Assembly (NCBI GenBank): GCA_900215285.1
Contig: OCMG01000004.1
Location: 2,588,001 to 2,652,000, forward strand
Source of the DNA: Ensifer adhaerens
GTDB taxonomy: Bacteria > Pseudomonadota > Alphaproteobacteria > Rhizobiales > Rhizobiaceae
Direction of reading: 5' to 3'
Length of the DNA: 64,000 bases
Position 1 is the first letter of the stretch. Every line of letters begins with the position of its first letter. The position numbers and the translations under genes were made by a program. This document shows positions 1-8,181 of this stretch, in pieces. The notes under the pieces were generated by a model. That model worked only from the letters and a program-made list of their open reading frames with translations. It did not search any database and was not told the DNA's origin.

Positions 1-986
1 GGGTGCGACGCACGCGTCCGAAGGCTGTGCCGAAGGGTGTCCGCACCGGATTCTTCGACGGGTCGAACATCCGGTTCATGCGGCTGCGCAACTTCAACTT
101 CGGCCTTTCCGCCATGCTGTCGGTCGCCTCCGTTGTGGGCTTCATGACGGTCGGCATGAACCTGGGCATCGACTTTACCGGTGGTTCGATCTTCCAGGTG
201 AAGGCGATCCAGGGCGATGCCAATCTCGAAAGCCTGCGCCAGCGGCTATCGGGACTGAATCTCGGTGAAGTGCAGGTGCAGGGATTCGGCTCTCCGTCGG
301 AGGCGCTGATCCGTGTGCAGGCGCAGAACCGCGGCGAGAATGCCGAACAGTCGGTGGATTCGCTGGTTCGAGGCGAACTTCAGAAGGATTACAGCTTCTC
401 GCGTGTTGAAGTCGTGGGTCCGACTGTGTCCGGCGAGCTCGCCAAGACAGGCACGATCGGCGTGACGGTGGCGCTCATCGGCATTCTTCTCTATGTCTGG
501 CTGCGGTTCGAATGGCAGTTCGCTGTGGGCGCCATCATCGCGACCGTGCACGACGTGTTGCTGACGATTGGGATGTTCGTGATTACCGGGACCGAGTTCA
601 ACGTCTCCAGTATTGCGGCCGTCCTGACAATCGTCGGCTACTCTCTGAACGACACGGTGGTCATTTACGACCGTGTCCGAGAGACGATGCGGCGATACAA
701 GAAGATGCCCATGTCGTTGATCATTGACACATCGACCAACCAGACGATGTCGCGCACGATCATGACCTCGATCACCACATCGCTGGCGATCCTGGCGCTC
801 GTCATCTTCGGCGGTGAGGTCATCCGGTCCTTCACGATTGCCATGCTGTTCGGCGTGATCGTCGGCACCTATTCGTCGATCTATATCGCGGCTCCGATCC
901 TCATTCTGTTCAAGCTGCGTTCGGACGACGGCGCGGATACGAAGGACGCCGAGGACGGTAGCGCGCAGCCTGCGGGCGCAAAATGA
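1..986 (+). CDS. secF: Protein translocase subunit SecF (SecF half of SecDF), 5' end outside the window
   Basis: SecF works with SecD in the inner membrane and uses the proton gradient to help release preproteins from the Sec channel on the periplasmic side. The visible 327 residues show the first membrane segment (about 33-55), the SecF signature LGIDFTGG just after it, a periplasmic loop, and further membrane segments from about residue 150. The fourth-segment motif VGYSLNDTVVIYDRVRE is complete. The reading frame is open to the window edge. Rhizobial SecD and SecF are usually one fused polypeptide, so the GTG at position 3 is probably internal and not a start. The stop overlaps the next gene by ATGA, suggesting translational coupling. 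Function is certain; fusion versus separate SecF cannot be decided here. Confidence 0.93.
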   Translation, partial: VRRTRPKAVPKGVRTGFFDGSNIRFMRLRNFNFGLSAMLSVASVVGFMTVGMNLGIDFTGGSIFQVKAIQGDANLESLRQRLSGLNLGEVQVQGFGSPSEALIRVQAQNRGENAEQSVDSLVRGELQKDYSFSRVEVVGPTVSGELAKTGTIGVTVALIGILLYVWLRFEWQFAVGAIIATVHDVLLTIGMFVITGTEFNVSSIAAVLTIVGYSLNDTVVIYDRVRETMRRYKKMPMSLIIDTSTNQTMSRTIMTSITTSLAILALVIFGGEVIRSFTIAMLFGVIVGTYSSIYIAAPILILFKLRSDDGADTKDAEDGSAQPAGAK

Positions 987-1363
987 GCCGGGGCGAAGGT
1001 CCCGGCTACCTGCCCGAGCAGGCGCAGATCGACGTTTATGGCAATGGCGGCTTCCGCTTCGCCGACATGTCGCATCGCGGTTCCATTCTCTGCCTGCCGT
1101 CGGGCATTCATGCCTGGACGGCTGTGGAGGGGACGCCTCTGCGGCCGGAGGATTTCGAGAAGGTTCTTGCCGAGGCGGAACGGATCGAATTCCTGCTGGT
1201 TGGGACGGGCCTGGACATCAAGCCGCTTCCGGCTGAGCTGAAGGCGCTATTCCGGGCGCATGGCATGAACTCCGACCCCATGAGCACCGGGGCCGCCGTG
1301 CGCACCTACAACATCATGCTTTCGGAGAAGCGGCCGGTGGCAGCGGCGTTCATCGCCGTCTGA
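983..1363 (+). CDS. Mth938-like (DUF498) protein, NDUFAF3 homologue
   Basis: This 126-residue protein belongs to the Mth938-like family, whose mitochondrial member NDUFAF3 is an assembly factor of respiratory complex I. It covers the whole single-domain fold, from the N-terminal strand region (IDVYGNGGFRFADMSHRG) to the segment LLVGTGLDIKPLP and the C-terminal TGAAVRTYNIMLSEKR. No catalytic residues are evident. The ATG overlaps the secF stop (ATGA), and the NDUFAF6-like gene follows 17 bases after its stop. The biochemical role in bacteria is not established from sequence; a role in complex I biogenesis is inferred from the mitochondrial homologues and the neighbour. Confidence 0.88.
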   Translation: MSRGEGPGYLPEQAQIDVYGNGGFRFADMSHRGSILCLPSGIHAWTAVEGTPLRPEDFEKVLAEAERIEFLLVGTGLDIKPLPAELKALFRAHGMNSDPMSTGAAVRTYNIMLSEKRPVAAAFIAV

Positions 1364-1380
1364 GGCCTTGAGGGACCCGC

Positions 1381-2253
1381 ATGTCTACGCACCAACCCGC
1401 CAGCACGTCTGCTCTCGACGAGGCCTTTTCCTATTGTCTCTCAACGCTGCGCGATCTCGACCGCGATCGCTATCTGGCCTCATTGCTGATGCCGGAAGAG
1501 GTCAGGCGGGACATGGCGGCGCTCTACCTCTTTCATGCGGAGATCGCGCGTGTGCGGGATCTCGTGCGCGAGCCTCTGCCGGGTGAAATTCGGCTGCAGT
1601 GGTGGCGCGACCTCTTCGAGAAATCGGCAAACGGTGAAGATGCGGGCCCGCTTGCTGCAGCCTTGTTCGATGTCATCCGGCGCCACTCGCTGCCGCGCAG
1701 CGTGTTGATGAGCATGTGCGAGGCACGGATATTCGATCTCTACGACGATCCCATGCCGTCGCGGCACGATTTCGAAGGCTATGCCGGGGAGACCGCCTCC
1801 GCACTGATCCAGCTTGGACTGATGATCGTGGCGCCGACATCCGCGCAGGCGCATGCGGAAGCTGCGGGCCATGCAGGTGTGGCGCAGGCCGTCGCGGGCG
1901 CGCTTCTGCTGATGCCGCGTCATGCGGCGCGCGGACAAGTCTACCTGCCGCTCGACATGCTGTCTGCCGCCGGTCTTGATCGCGACACGTTTCTCGCGCG
2001 GCAGGACAACGCACGCGTGGATACGGCCATCGAAATCTTTGCGACATTCGGGCTGGAGCATCTCGCCAAGGCACGGGTGCATCTGCCTGATCGACGCGAA
2101 GCGTTCCTGCCCTTCCTGCCGGTGGCGCTTGCGCGCGGCGTGCTCAGACGCGGGCTGCAGGCGAAGGCCGGCATCTTCGCGGCGAACATCGCCGACGGCC
2201 AGCTTGGCGCGCAGTGGCGGTTCTGGCGGGCCTCACGCACGCGGTCGCTTTGA
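1381..2253 (+). CDS. Squalene/phytoene synthase family protein, NDUFAF6-like
   Basis: The 290-residue protein has the all-helical squalene/phytoene synthase fold, with recognisable IRLQWWRDLFE near residues 63-73 and RGQVYLPLDML near residues 180-190. The two Asp-rich motifs that bind the prenyl diphosphate magnesium ions in true synthases are not present: the place of the first reads YLFHAEIARVRDLV and that of the second reads GALLLMPRHAARG. This fits the non-catalytic branch that includes the mitochondrial complex I assembly factor NDUFAF6. It lies directly behind the NDUFAF3 homologue in an apparent secF operon, which supports that reading. A carotenoid or hopanoid function is unlikely, since no other isoprenoid gene is near. 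Confidence 0.85.
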   Translation: MSTHQPASTSALDEAFSYCLSTLRDLDRDRYLASLLMPEEVRRDMAALYLFHAEIARVRDLVREPLPGEIRLQWWRDLFEKSANGEDAGPLAAALFDVIRRHSLPRSVLMSMCEARIFDLYDDPMPSRHDFEGYAGETASALIQLGLMIVAPTSAQAHAEAAGHAGVAQAVAGALLLMPRHAARGQVYLPLDMLSAAGLDRDTFLARQDNARVDTAIEIFATFGLEHLAKARVHLPDRREAFLPFLPVALARGVLRRGLQAKAGIFAANIADGQLGAQWRFWRASRTRSL

Positions 2254-2331
2254 GCGCATCCGCAAAATTCGGACAAGCTCCGGCTTTTAAAGAAGGAACT
2301 TGTTCTCTCGTCTAAACTGCGGAGATGACCC

Positions 2332-2787
2332 GTGCCCGCCACCTATGTCTGGCTGCTGGCGATCTTCCTGATCACCATGTTTTCCATCTATTCGATGCAG
2401 CTTGCCGCGCGTCATCGCGAAGACGACGAAGAGGCCGGCCCGGCCCTGATCGAATTCGGCCGCGCTTTCCCGAATGAGGCGGTGCGCGATGTGGTGACGA
2501 CGGCAGACCGGCAGACGGTTTTCCTGCGGCTTTTCGACAATAAGGTGGGCTGCGTGCAATATCGCGGGCGGACCATGTCCTGCCGGCTGCTGCATCCGGG
2601 AAGCGTGACGGTTCTGCCGGGCGAGAGCGAGAACGCTGTCCGGCTCGACTTCAAGAATTCGGTCTCTGACAGCGGGCAATTTTTCTTCACATCCGAGAAG
2701 CAGGCTGCTGAAGTTTCGCTCTGGCTGCTCGGCAGTTTCGCCGCCAGCGGTGGCGGCGATGACTCGACGGTTCTCAGTCCGGCCTGA
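2332..2787 (+). CDS. Conserved hypothetical membrane-anchored protein
   Basis: A 151-residue protein that I do not recognise. It has one N-terminal membrane segment (about residues 5-23, YVWLLAIFLITMFSIYSMQL) followed by a soluble domain rich in beta-prone sequence, with two cysteines (GCVQY and MSCRLL) that could form a disulfide. The GTG start is preferred because GGAG lies seven bases upstream at 2321-2324 and no later start would keep the membrane anchor. It follows the NDUFAF6-like gene by 78 bases on the same strand and is convergent with trmFO. Single-anchor topology suggests the soluble part may be periplasmic. Function unknown. Confidence 0.7.
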   Translation: MPATYVWLLAIFLITMFSIYSMQLAARHREDDEEAGPALIEFGRAFPNEAVRDVVTTADRQTVFLRLFDNKVGCVQYRGRTMSCRLLHPGSVTVLPGESENAVRLDFKNSVSDSGQFFFTSEKQAAEVSLWLLGSFAASGGGDDSTVLSPA

Positions 2788-2797
2788 ATTCCTGCGA

Positions 2798-4216
2798 TCA
2801 GGCTTTTTCCAGCCAGACCTTACAGGCGGCCAGCGCGCGCGCGCTCATCGCCTTCTTCTTGGCGATCGCCTTGTCCTTGCCGCGGAAACGCTTGATGCCG
2901 TCGGGCCTGACGATAGAGCCAGGCTCCAGTTCCGGGAAGAGGCCGAAATTGACGTTCATCGGCTGGAAGGAGCGCTTGCCCGGCTCCTCGTCGGTCGAGA
3001 GGTGTCCGCCCGTGATGTGGCCGAGCAGGGCGCCAAGTGCTGTTTCCGGCGGTGGCGGAACGATCTCGCGGCCAAGGCGCTCGGCGGCGGCGAAACGGCC
3101 GGCGAGCAGGCCGATGCTGGCGCTTTCGACATAGCCCTCGCAGCCAGTGATCTGGCCGGCAAAACGCAGGCCGGGGCGCGACTTCAGCGTCAGTGAGCGG
3201 TCGAGCAGGACGGGCGAGTTGATATAGGTGTTGCGGTGCAGGCCGCCGAGACGGGCGAATTCGGCATTCTGCAGACCGGGGATCATGCGGAAGATCTCGG
3301 CCTGCGCGCCATATTTCAGCTTCGTCTGGAAGCCGACCATGTTGTAGAGCGTGCCGAGTGCGTTGTCCTGGCGCAGCTGCACCACGGCATAGGCCTTGAC
3401 TGTCGGGTTATGCGCATTCGTGAGGCCCATGGGCTTCATCGGGCCGTGACGCAGCGTCTCGCGGCCGCGCTCGGCCATGATCTCGATCGGCAGGCAGCCG
3501 TCGAAATAGGGCGTGCCTTCCCATTCGTGAAAGCCGGTCTTGTCGCCGGCAATCAAGGCATCAACGAAGGCGTTGTATTGCTCTTCGTCCATCGGGCAGT
3601 TGATATAGTCCTTGCCCGTGCCGCCGGGGCCGACCTTGTCGTAGCGGGACTGGTACCAGCAGATGTCCATGTCGATCGAATCGCGGTGAACGATGGGCGC
3701 GATGGCGTCGAAGAACGCGAGCTGGTCTTCGCCGGTCGCCTTCTGGATGGCCTTTGCGAGGCCGGGCGAGGTCAGCGGGCCGGTGGCGACGATTGCCAGG
3801 TCCCATTCCTCGGGTGGCAGGTCGTCGATCTCCTCGCGCACGACCGTGATCAGCGGTTCGGCTTCCAGCGCACGGGTGACCGCTTCGGAAAACCCGTCGC
3901 GATCGACGGCAAGTGCGCCTCCGGCGGGAACCTGATGCCGATCGGCGCAGGACATGATGAGCGAGCCTGCCATGCGCATTTCCGCATGGATGACTCCCAC
4001 TGCATTGGTCTCCGCATCATCTGAGCGGAATGAATTGGAGCAGACCAGTTCAGCAAGACCGTCTGTCTTGTGCGCGTCAGTACCTCTAACGCCGCGCATT
4101 TCGTGAAGGACGACGGGGACGCCGGCGCGGGCGAGCTGCCATGCGGCTTCCGAACCGGCAAGACCGCCGCCGACGACGTGAACGGGAGAAATGGAAGTGG
4201 CGAAGATGTTTGTCAT
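2798..4216 (-). CDS. trmFO: Methylenetetrahydrofolate--tRNA (uracil-5-)-methyltransferase TrmFO
   Basis: TrmFO makes ribothymidine at position 54 of tRNA, using 5,10-methylenetetrahydrofolate as carbon donor and FADH2 as reductant. The N-terminus has the FAD-binding signature [20 protein letters not shown], and the family segments [11 protein letters not shown] and [11 protein letters not shown] carry the conserved cysteines. The C-terminal part ([20 protein letters not shown], then [11 protein letters not shown]) is complete. The 472-residue length is normal for the family. The ATG at 4216 is chosen because GGAG stands six bases upstream of it; the in-frame ATG at 4228 overlaps that ribosome site. 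Transcribed alone, convergent with the membrane-protein gene. Confidence 0.96.
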   Translation of the reverse strand: MTNIFATSISPVHVVGGGLAGSEAAWQLARAGVPVVLHEMRGVRGTDAHKTDGLAELVCSNSFRSDDAETNAVGVIHAEMRMAGSLIMSCADRHQVPAGGALAVDRDGFSEAVTRALEAEPLITVVREEIDDLPPEEWDLAIVATGPLTSPGLAKAIQKATGEDQLAFFDAIAPIVHRDSIDMDICWYQSRYDKVGPGGTGKDYINCPMDEEQYNAFVDALIAGDKTGFHEWEGTPYFDGCLPIEIMAERGRETLRHGPMKPMGLTNAHNPTVKAYAVVQLRQDNALGTLYNMVGFQTKLKYGAQAEIFRMIPGLQNAEFARLGGLHRNTYINSPVLLDRSLTLKSRPGLRFAGQITGCEGYVESASIGLLAGRFAAAERLGREIVPPPPETALGALLGHITGGHLSTDEEPGKRSFQPMNVNFGLFPELEPGSIVRPDGIKRFRGKDKAIAKKKAMSARALAACKVWLEKA

Positions 4217-4297
4217 GGGCGGCTCCATATCATGAGCGCGGGCGCAAGCACGACAAAAAATTCATCATCGGAATTCGAGTCTTCAGCGTAGAATCGA

Positions 4298-4320
4298 AAC
4301 GGCGCCCTGACGGCGCCGTT
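4298..4320 (-). terminator. Hairpin downstream of DUF1127 gene 1
   Basis: A perfect nine-base-pair inverted repeat (AACGGCGCC / GGCGCCGTT) with a five-base loop lies 28 bases past the stop of the DUF1127 gene. The U-run on the minus strand is short (TTTCG), so termination may be partial. It also separates this gene from trmFO. Confidence 0.55.
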
Positions 4321-4348
4321 GCAAACATTCATCAATCTCTCAGACAGA

Positions 4349-4492
4349 TCAGCGTGCCTGGCGGGCAGCGACCATCCGGATGTCATAGCGCGTCAGGCCG
4401 ATGTCGCTGAGCGTGTGCGAGGGCAGGTTGCTCAGTTCGGACAGGGTGCGGCGGTAGGACAGCCAGTTCTTGGCAAGACGGATCGGGTTCAT
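4349..4492 (-). CDS. DUF1127 small protein (copy 1)
   Basis: A 47-residue Arg-rich microprotein starting MNPIRLAKNWLSYRRTLSEL and ending with the DUF1127 core LSDIGLTRYDIRMVAARQ. The family is very common and multicopy in alpha-proteobacteria; members have been tied to phosphate and carbon metabolism and to RNA turnover, mostly in Agrobacterium and Rhodobacter. The ATG at 4492 is chosen over an upstream in-frame ATG because GAGG lies eight bases before it and because it gives the standard family length. A second, divergent copy lies 350 bases away on the same strand. Exact role here unknown. Confidence 0.85.
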   Translation of the reverse strand: MNPIRLAKNWLSYRRTLSELSNLPSHTLSDIGLTRYDIRMVAARQAR

Positions 4493-4845
4493 GGTTGTTT
4501 CCTCAAAGGTTTCGAGATCCACATGCGCCGGTATGCGTCGCATAACCGCCCCGTCATCGCTGTGGTTCTTCAATGAGCTTCATATAGTGCATTGCAGTAG
4601 CAATGTGCAGTGCGGAATTTCATCATCTGCCATGCATTTGTGCAAATGCTTGCCCACGCCGCAATCGCTGGTGCGAAAATAGGCAGATGTGGGCGTCGCC
4701 TTTGAGATAGAGGATGTCGCCTTCGTTTGAAATTCCGCTTTTAAACCCGAATGTTAACGCCTCGTAAATGCCGGCTCGGCGTGCGGACAGCAAAAAGCCC
4801 CGCTAGCGGAGCCAGCGGGGCCTCTGAATGGGGAGGCTTTGCCGA
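4493..4845. other. Intergenic region between the two DUF1127 genes
   Basis: About 350 bases with no convincing coding sequence. It should hold the promoter of DUF1127 copy 1 (minus strand) and, at its right edge, the terminator of copy 2. It is AT-richer than the surroundings between 4560 and 4760. No further structure was recognised. Confidence 0.5.
4791..4821 (-). terminator. Rho-independent terminator of DUF1127 gene 2
   Basis: The inverted repeat GCCCCGCT / AGCGGGGC (eight pairs, nine-base loop) is followed on the minus strand by five T residues. It lies 25 bases after the stop of the second DUF1127 gene, a classic intrinsic terminator. Confidence 0.85.
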
Positions 4846-4989
4846 TTAGCGGACGGCAGCGCGGGCAACGCGCTGGATATCCGACCGTGCAATGCCGAGG
4901 TCCGTCAGTTCGCGGTTCGACATACGGTCAAGTTCGACAACGGTCTGACGGTACTTGCGCCAGGTTGCAAAAGAGCGAGCAATGTTCAT
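4846..4989 (-). CDS. DUF1127 small protein (copy 2)
   Basis: A 47-residue protein translated from ATG at 4989 to TAA at 4846: it begins MNIARSFATWRKYRQTV and ends in the DUF1127 core LTDLGIARSDIQRVARAAVR. It has the same length and the same layout as copy 1 but only about 40% identity, so the pair is an old or diverged duplication. An AAGGA-type ribosome site precedes the ATG. It has its own strong terminator and so is probably a monocistronic transcript. DUF1127 proteins are thought to act through protein or RNA contacts; nothing here fixes the target. Confidence 0.85.
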   Translation of the reverse strand: MNIARSFATWRKYRQTVVELDRMSNRELTDLGIARSDIQRVARAAVR

Positions 4990-5360
4990 GGCCTTTTCCT
5001 TCTCTAGGGTTTGGCAACGCGTCTGGCTGCCTCTTCGTCTCTGATCACTGTTATATGTTGCGCCGCAGCAATGATAAAGCGCAATTGTCTCAGGTCACCC
5101 ATGCGCAAAATGCATGGCGTCTTGCAAAGGCCGGATTTTGTTTAGGATTTTTTAACGGATGGGCGTTTTCGCGGCTGCGAGCATTTTCGAGCTGTGTAAG
5201 GCTCGTTTCGTGATTTCGGGACCGTCGGAATGAGGTGGCGGGAGCAATACGGGCGGCGTTCGGAATATCCATTCCGCGCGCGCGGCTGATGCGTGCCGTG
5301 TCGGGCCGCGGCATCACGATGGGACGTGCGAAGTATAAGGAAGCCAATCCCGGAAATTAT
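4990..5360. other. Intergenic region between DUF1127 copy 2 and the sRNA
   Basis: About 370 bases. Long minus-strand frames here lack ribosome sites and coding character. It should contain the promoter of DUF1127 copy 2. No repeat or RNA structure was recognised apart from the sRNA end at about 5361. Confidence 0.45.
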
Positions 5361-5485
5361 AACGCCCGCCGCGGGAGGAGGTGCGGCGGGCGTCATATAA
5401 GCGACTGACAACTGGGAGGAGGAGTGTCGTCAGTCATAAACGAGACGCCCTGGGAGGAGGAGTGGGCAGTCTCGAATTCGAATTT
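5361..5485 (-). ncRNA. Alpha-r14 (NfeR1)-like trans-acting sRNA with three anti-Shine-Dalgarno loops
   Basis: On the minus strand three hairpins follow one another, and each carries the same pyrimidine-rich CCTCCTCCC in its loop. Stem 1 pairs 5469-5474 and 5464-5467 with 5441-5450 (one bulge). Stem 2 pairs 5429-5435 with 5403-5409. Stem 3 is a perfect eleven-pair stem, 5383-5393 with 5362-5372, and is followed by TTATAATTT, so it should also terminate transcription. This is the architecture described for the alpha-r14 family (NfeR1 of Sinorhizobium meliloti), which binds Shine-Dalgarno regions of transporter mRNAs. The length of about 120 bases also fits. The 5' end is estimated. Family assignment is from memory of the motif and architecture. 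Confidence 0.8.
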
Positions 5486-5798
5486 CATGTCTCAGTCCGT
5501 TCAGCAGTTCTCTGCGCCCGTCTGATGATTTGAATATAGATCACGCATTCCATTTTGTGCAGTGCGAAATAATCATACGAGGCATGCACGTTTCGCATGG
5601 CTTTTGTCTATCAACTTTAAGGACGATAACAGACCTTCCTTAAAAGGCTGCTAACATGCTGCGGCCTTGCGTTCGATACATATAGGGAGGCTGACCGTGG
5701 ATTGCGCGGTTTTTTGTTGCGATCTTCATGTCGGGTGATATAGAGGCGGCTTCCGTGCGGGCCGGTTTCCTCGAGGAGAGGGCGGGCCAGCTCTGGGG
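5486..5798. other. Intergenic region upstream of tRNA-Leu
   Basis: About 310 bases that must hold the sRNA promoter (minus strand) and the tRNA-Leu promoter (plus strand). A small inverted repeat with AAGGC/GCCTT arms lies near 5643-5667, and a weak hairpin followed by six T residues lies near 5690-5715. Neither is enough to name a feature. Confidence 0.4.
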
Positions 5799-5883
5799 GC
5801 GGGTATGGCGGAATTGGTAGACGCAGTGGATTTAGGTTCCACCGCTGAAAGGCATGGGAGTTCGAGTCTCTCTACCCGCACCA
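5799..5883 (+). tRNA. tRNA-Leu (anticodon TAG)
   Basis: The acceptor stem GCGGGTA pairs with TACCCGC. The long variable arm typical of tRNA-Leu is present, the anticodon loop reads TTTAGGT with TAG as anticodon, and CCA is encoded. It sits upstream of tig. Confidence 0.95.
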
Positions 5884-6066
5884 TATATATAAGGTAGGCA
5901 GGTCAGGCGGGAAACGAGGCTTTTGCGCGCGAGATGCGCCATTTTGCTTGCCAAAGCGCCCGGAATTTGCATAGAAGCCACTCCGGCAAATCGAGGTTCC
6001 GGCTGCGCGCCTCGCGATCAATGAGGCACAAATTACGCGCCGCCGCTTGGAAATGAAGGTTTAGAC

Positions 6067-7560
6067 ATGCAGGTAATCGAAACGCTCGCTGAAGGGCTGA
6101 AGCGCGAAATCAAGGTCGTCATCCCGGCCAAGGACATGGAAGCTCAGATGAACGAGCGTCTTGAAGGGGTGAAGGATCGCGTCCGGATCAACGGTTTCCG
6201 TCCGGGCAAGGTGCCATTCGCACAGCTCAAGAAGATGTACGGCAAGTCGGTGATGGCCGAACTCGTCAACGAGATCGTCCGCGCCCGCCCGAACGAGATC
6301 CTCACCGAGCGTGGCGAAAAGTCTGCTACCCAGCCTGACATCACCATGACCGAGGACGAGGCGGAAGCCGACAAGATCCTCGCTGCCGAAGCCGACTTCG
6401 AGTTCACGATCGCCTATGAAGTGATCCCGAAGTTCGAGCTCAAGGACGTCTCCAAGATCAATGTCACGCGCGAAGTCGTCGACATTGCCGACGAGGAAGT
6501 CGACGCGCAGGTCCTGCAGATCGCCGAAAGCGCCAAGACCTACGAAAGCAAGAAGGGCAAGGCCGCCCAGGGCGACCGCGTCACGATGGACTACCTCGGC
6601 AAGGTTGACGGCGTTGCCTTCGACGGCGGCAAGGACGAAGACGCTGAGCTCGTCATCGGTTCGAACCGCTTCATCCCGGGCTTTGAAGACCAGCTCGTCG
6701 GCCTCAAGGCTGGCGACGAAAAGGTCATCACCGTGACCTTCCCGGCTGATTACCCGGCTGCAAACCTTGCCGGCAAGGAAGCCACCTTCGACATCAAGGT
6801 CAAGGACGTTGCCGGTGCCAAGGACGTCGAGATCAATGACGAACTGGCCACCAAGCTTGGTCTCGAGTCCGCTGAAAAGCTGCGCGAAATCGTTCGCAGC
6901 CAGCTCGAAAGCCAGTATGGCTCGGTCACGCGCCAGAAGCTGAAGCGCCAGATCCTCGACCAGCTCGACGAAATGTATGACTTCGCAACGCCGGAAAAGC
7001 TGGTTTCGGCCGAGTTCGACAACATCTGGCGCCAGATCAACACCGATCTCGCACAGTCGGGCAAGACCTTCGCTGACGAAGACACGACGGAAGACGCCGC
7101 GCGCGAGGAGTATACCAAGCTCGCACAGCGTCGTGTCCGTCTCGGTCTCGTCCTGTCGGAAATCGGCGAGAAGGCCAATGTCGAGGTCTCCGACGAGGAA
7201 ATGCAGCAGTCGCTCTTTGCCCAGCTGCGCCAGTTCCCGGGCCAGGAGAAGGAAATCCTGGATTACTTCCGCAACACGCCCGGTGCTGCCGCTTCGCTGC
7301 GCGCGCCGATCTTCGAAGAGAAGGTCATCGACCATCTGCTGAACGAGATCTCTGTCACGGACAAGAAGGTCTCCAAGGAAGAGCTGCTGGCCGAGGACGA
7401 AGACGAAGGCAAGTCTGAAGGCAAGAAGCCTGCTCAGAAGAAGAAGGCTGCTGCCAAGAAGGAAGCCGCTGCCGAGGCTCCGGCGGAAGAGGCTGCTGCC
7501 GAAGACAAGCCGGCTGCAAAGAAGAAGGCTCCGGCCAAGAAGAAGGCTGCCGACGAATAA
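6067..7560 (+). CDS. tig: Trigger factor (ribosome-associated chaperone and prolyl isomerase)
   Basis: Trigger factor binds ribosomal protein L23 at the exit tunnel and shields nascent chains. The ribosome-binding signature [17 protein letters not shown] is at about residues 41-57. The FKBP-type isomerase domain follows at about 165-250 ([20 protein letters not shown]), and then the helical C-terminal chaperone domain. At 497 residues it is longer than the E. coli protein because of a tail of about 50 residues made of Lys, Ala and Glu after residue 445, a common rhizobial extension. It is followed directly by a strong terminator, so it is probably a single-gene unit behind the tRNA-Leu. Confidence 0.97.
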   Translation: MQVIETLAEGLKREIKVVIPAKDMEAQMNERLEGVKDRVRINGFRPGKVPFAQLKKMYGKSVMAELVNEIVRARPNEILTERGEKSATQPDITMTEDEAEADKILAAEADFEFTIAYEVIPKFELKDVSKINVTREVVDIADEEVDAQVLQIAESAKTYESKKGKAAQGDRVTMDYLGKVDGVAFDGGKDEDAELVIGSNRFIPGFEDQLVGLKAGDEKVITVTFPADYPAANLAGKEATFDIKVKDVAGAKDVEINDELATKLGLESAEKLREIVRSQLESQYGSVTRQKLKRQILDQLDEMYDFATPEKLVSAEFDNIWRQINTDLAQSGKTFADEDTTEDAAREEYTKLAQRRVRLGLVLSEIGEKANVEVSDEEMQQSLFAQLRQFPGQEKEILDYFRNTPGAAASLRAPIFEEKVIDHLLNEISVTDKKVSKEELLAEDEDEGKSEGKKPAQKKKAAAKKEAAAEAPAEEAAAEDKPAAKKKAPAKKKAADE

Positions 7561-7590
7561 TCGTCGGCAATTCTTCGCAGATATTTGAAA

Positions 7591-7615
7591 GGCGGTCCTT
7601 GCGGGCCGCCTTTTT
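7591..7615 (+). terminator. Terminator of tig
   Basis: An eight-pair stem GGCGGTCC / GGGCCGCC with a four-base loop is followed by TTTTT, 30 bases after the tig stop. Confidence 0.88.
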
Positions 7616-7662
7616 CGTTATAGTCTTTCCTGACAAAGAGCAGTGAGATCAGGGGACGACAC

Positions 7663-8088
7663 TTGGTGAACGGTAGATGGAAACCGAGGATGCCTCACTT
7701 CAATTCCGTCGCGATGATCATTTCCCTCGTCGTGGTCGCACCGCTTCCGGTGCTGGTTTTCGTCAACGCCGAGAGTGCGGTTACAGATCGCCGGCTTGAG
7801 CCGCTTGCTGACAATATGTTGGGCTATCTCCTGCTCTTGCTCATCTTCTCGGCCAGCGCGACATCGACAGGGCTGTTCCACGCCCTGGGAACCCGCCGCG
7901 GCAATGTGGTGACGTATGCGATCGCCGGGGCCGTTGGCTCGACAGTTCTGATGACTGCGGCCGACATGACCGACAGCTATTTCACCGGGCCGGGGATTGG
8001 ATGGGTCTGGCCGGTGGCGGGTTTTGTTCTCGGTGTTGCGTTCGGAGTTGCTTTCCGCATTGTGGATGCCCGCTGCGCAGTCCGATAG
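7663..8088 (+). CDS. Small integral membrane protein, unknown
   Basis: Up to 141 residues with four predicted membrane segments: about 17-35, 51-70, 83-100 and 116-134. No family was recognised. The start is uncertain among TTG 7663, GTG 7666 and ATG 7690; the ATG would leave the first helix intact and is equally good. The gene stands alone between the tig terminator and a convergent periplasmic protein gene. A 15-base direct repeat (GATCCAAGACCGGCC, at 8108 and 8126) follows it. Confidence 0.6.
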   Translation: MVNGRWKPRMPHFNSVAMIISLVVVAPLPVLVFVNAESAVTDRRLEPLADNMLGYLLLLLIFSASATSTGLFHALGTRRGNVVTYAIAGAVGSTVLMTAADMTDSYFTGPGIGWVWPVAGFVLGVAFGVAFRIVDARCAVR

Positions 8089-8181
8089 AGCGAAACGTCC
8101 GTCCCTCGATCCAAGACCGGCCCTGGATCCAAGACCGGCCGGGGAATAAGAAATGGCTGGCTTTTAGGGCAAGGCTCGCGG

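Noticed and set aside
5090..5411. Two overlapping minus-strand frames of 85-89 residues
   Set aside because: They run through the sRNA terminator stem and lack a ribosome site or known motif.
8108..8140. Direct repeat GATCCAAGACCGGCC
   Set aside because: Only two copies, 18 bases apart, in a short gap; no sign of function.
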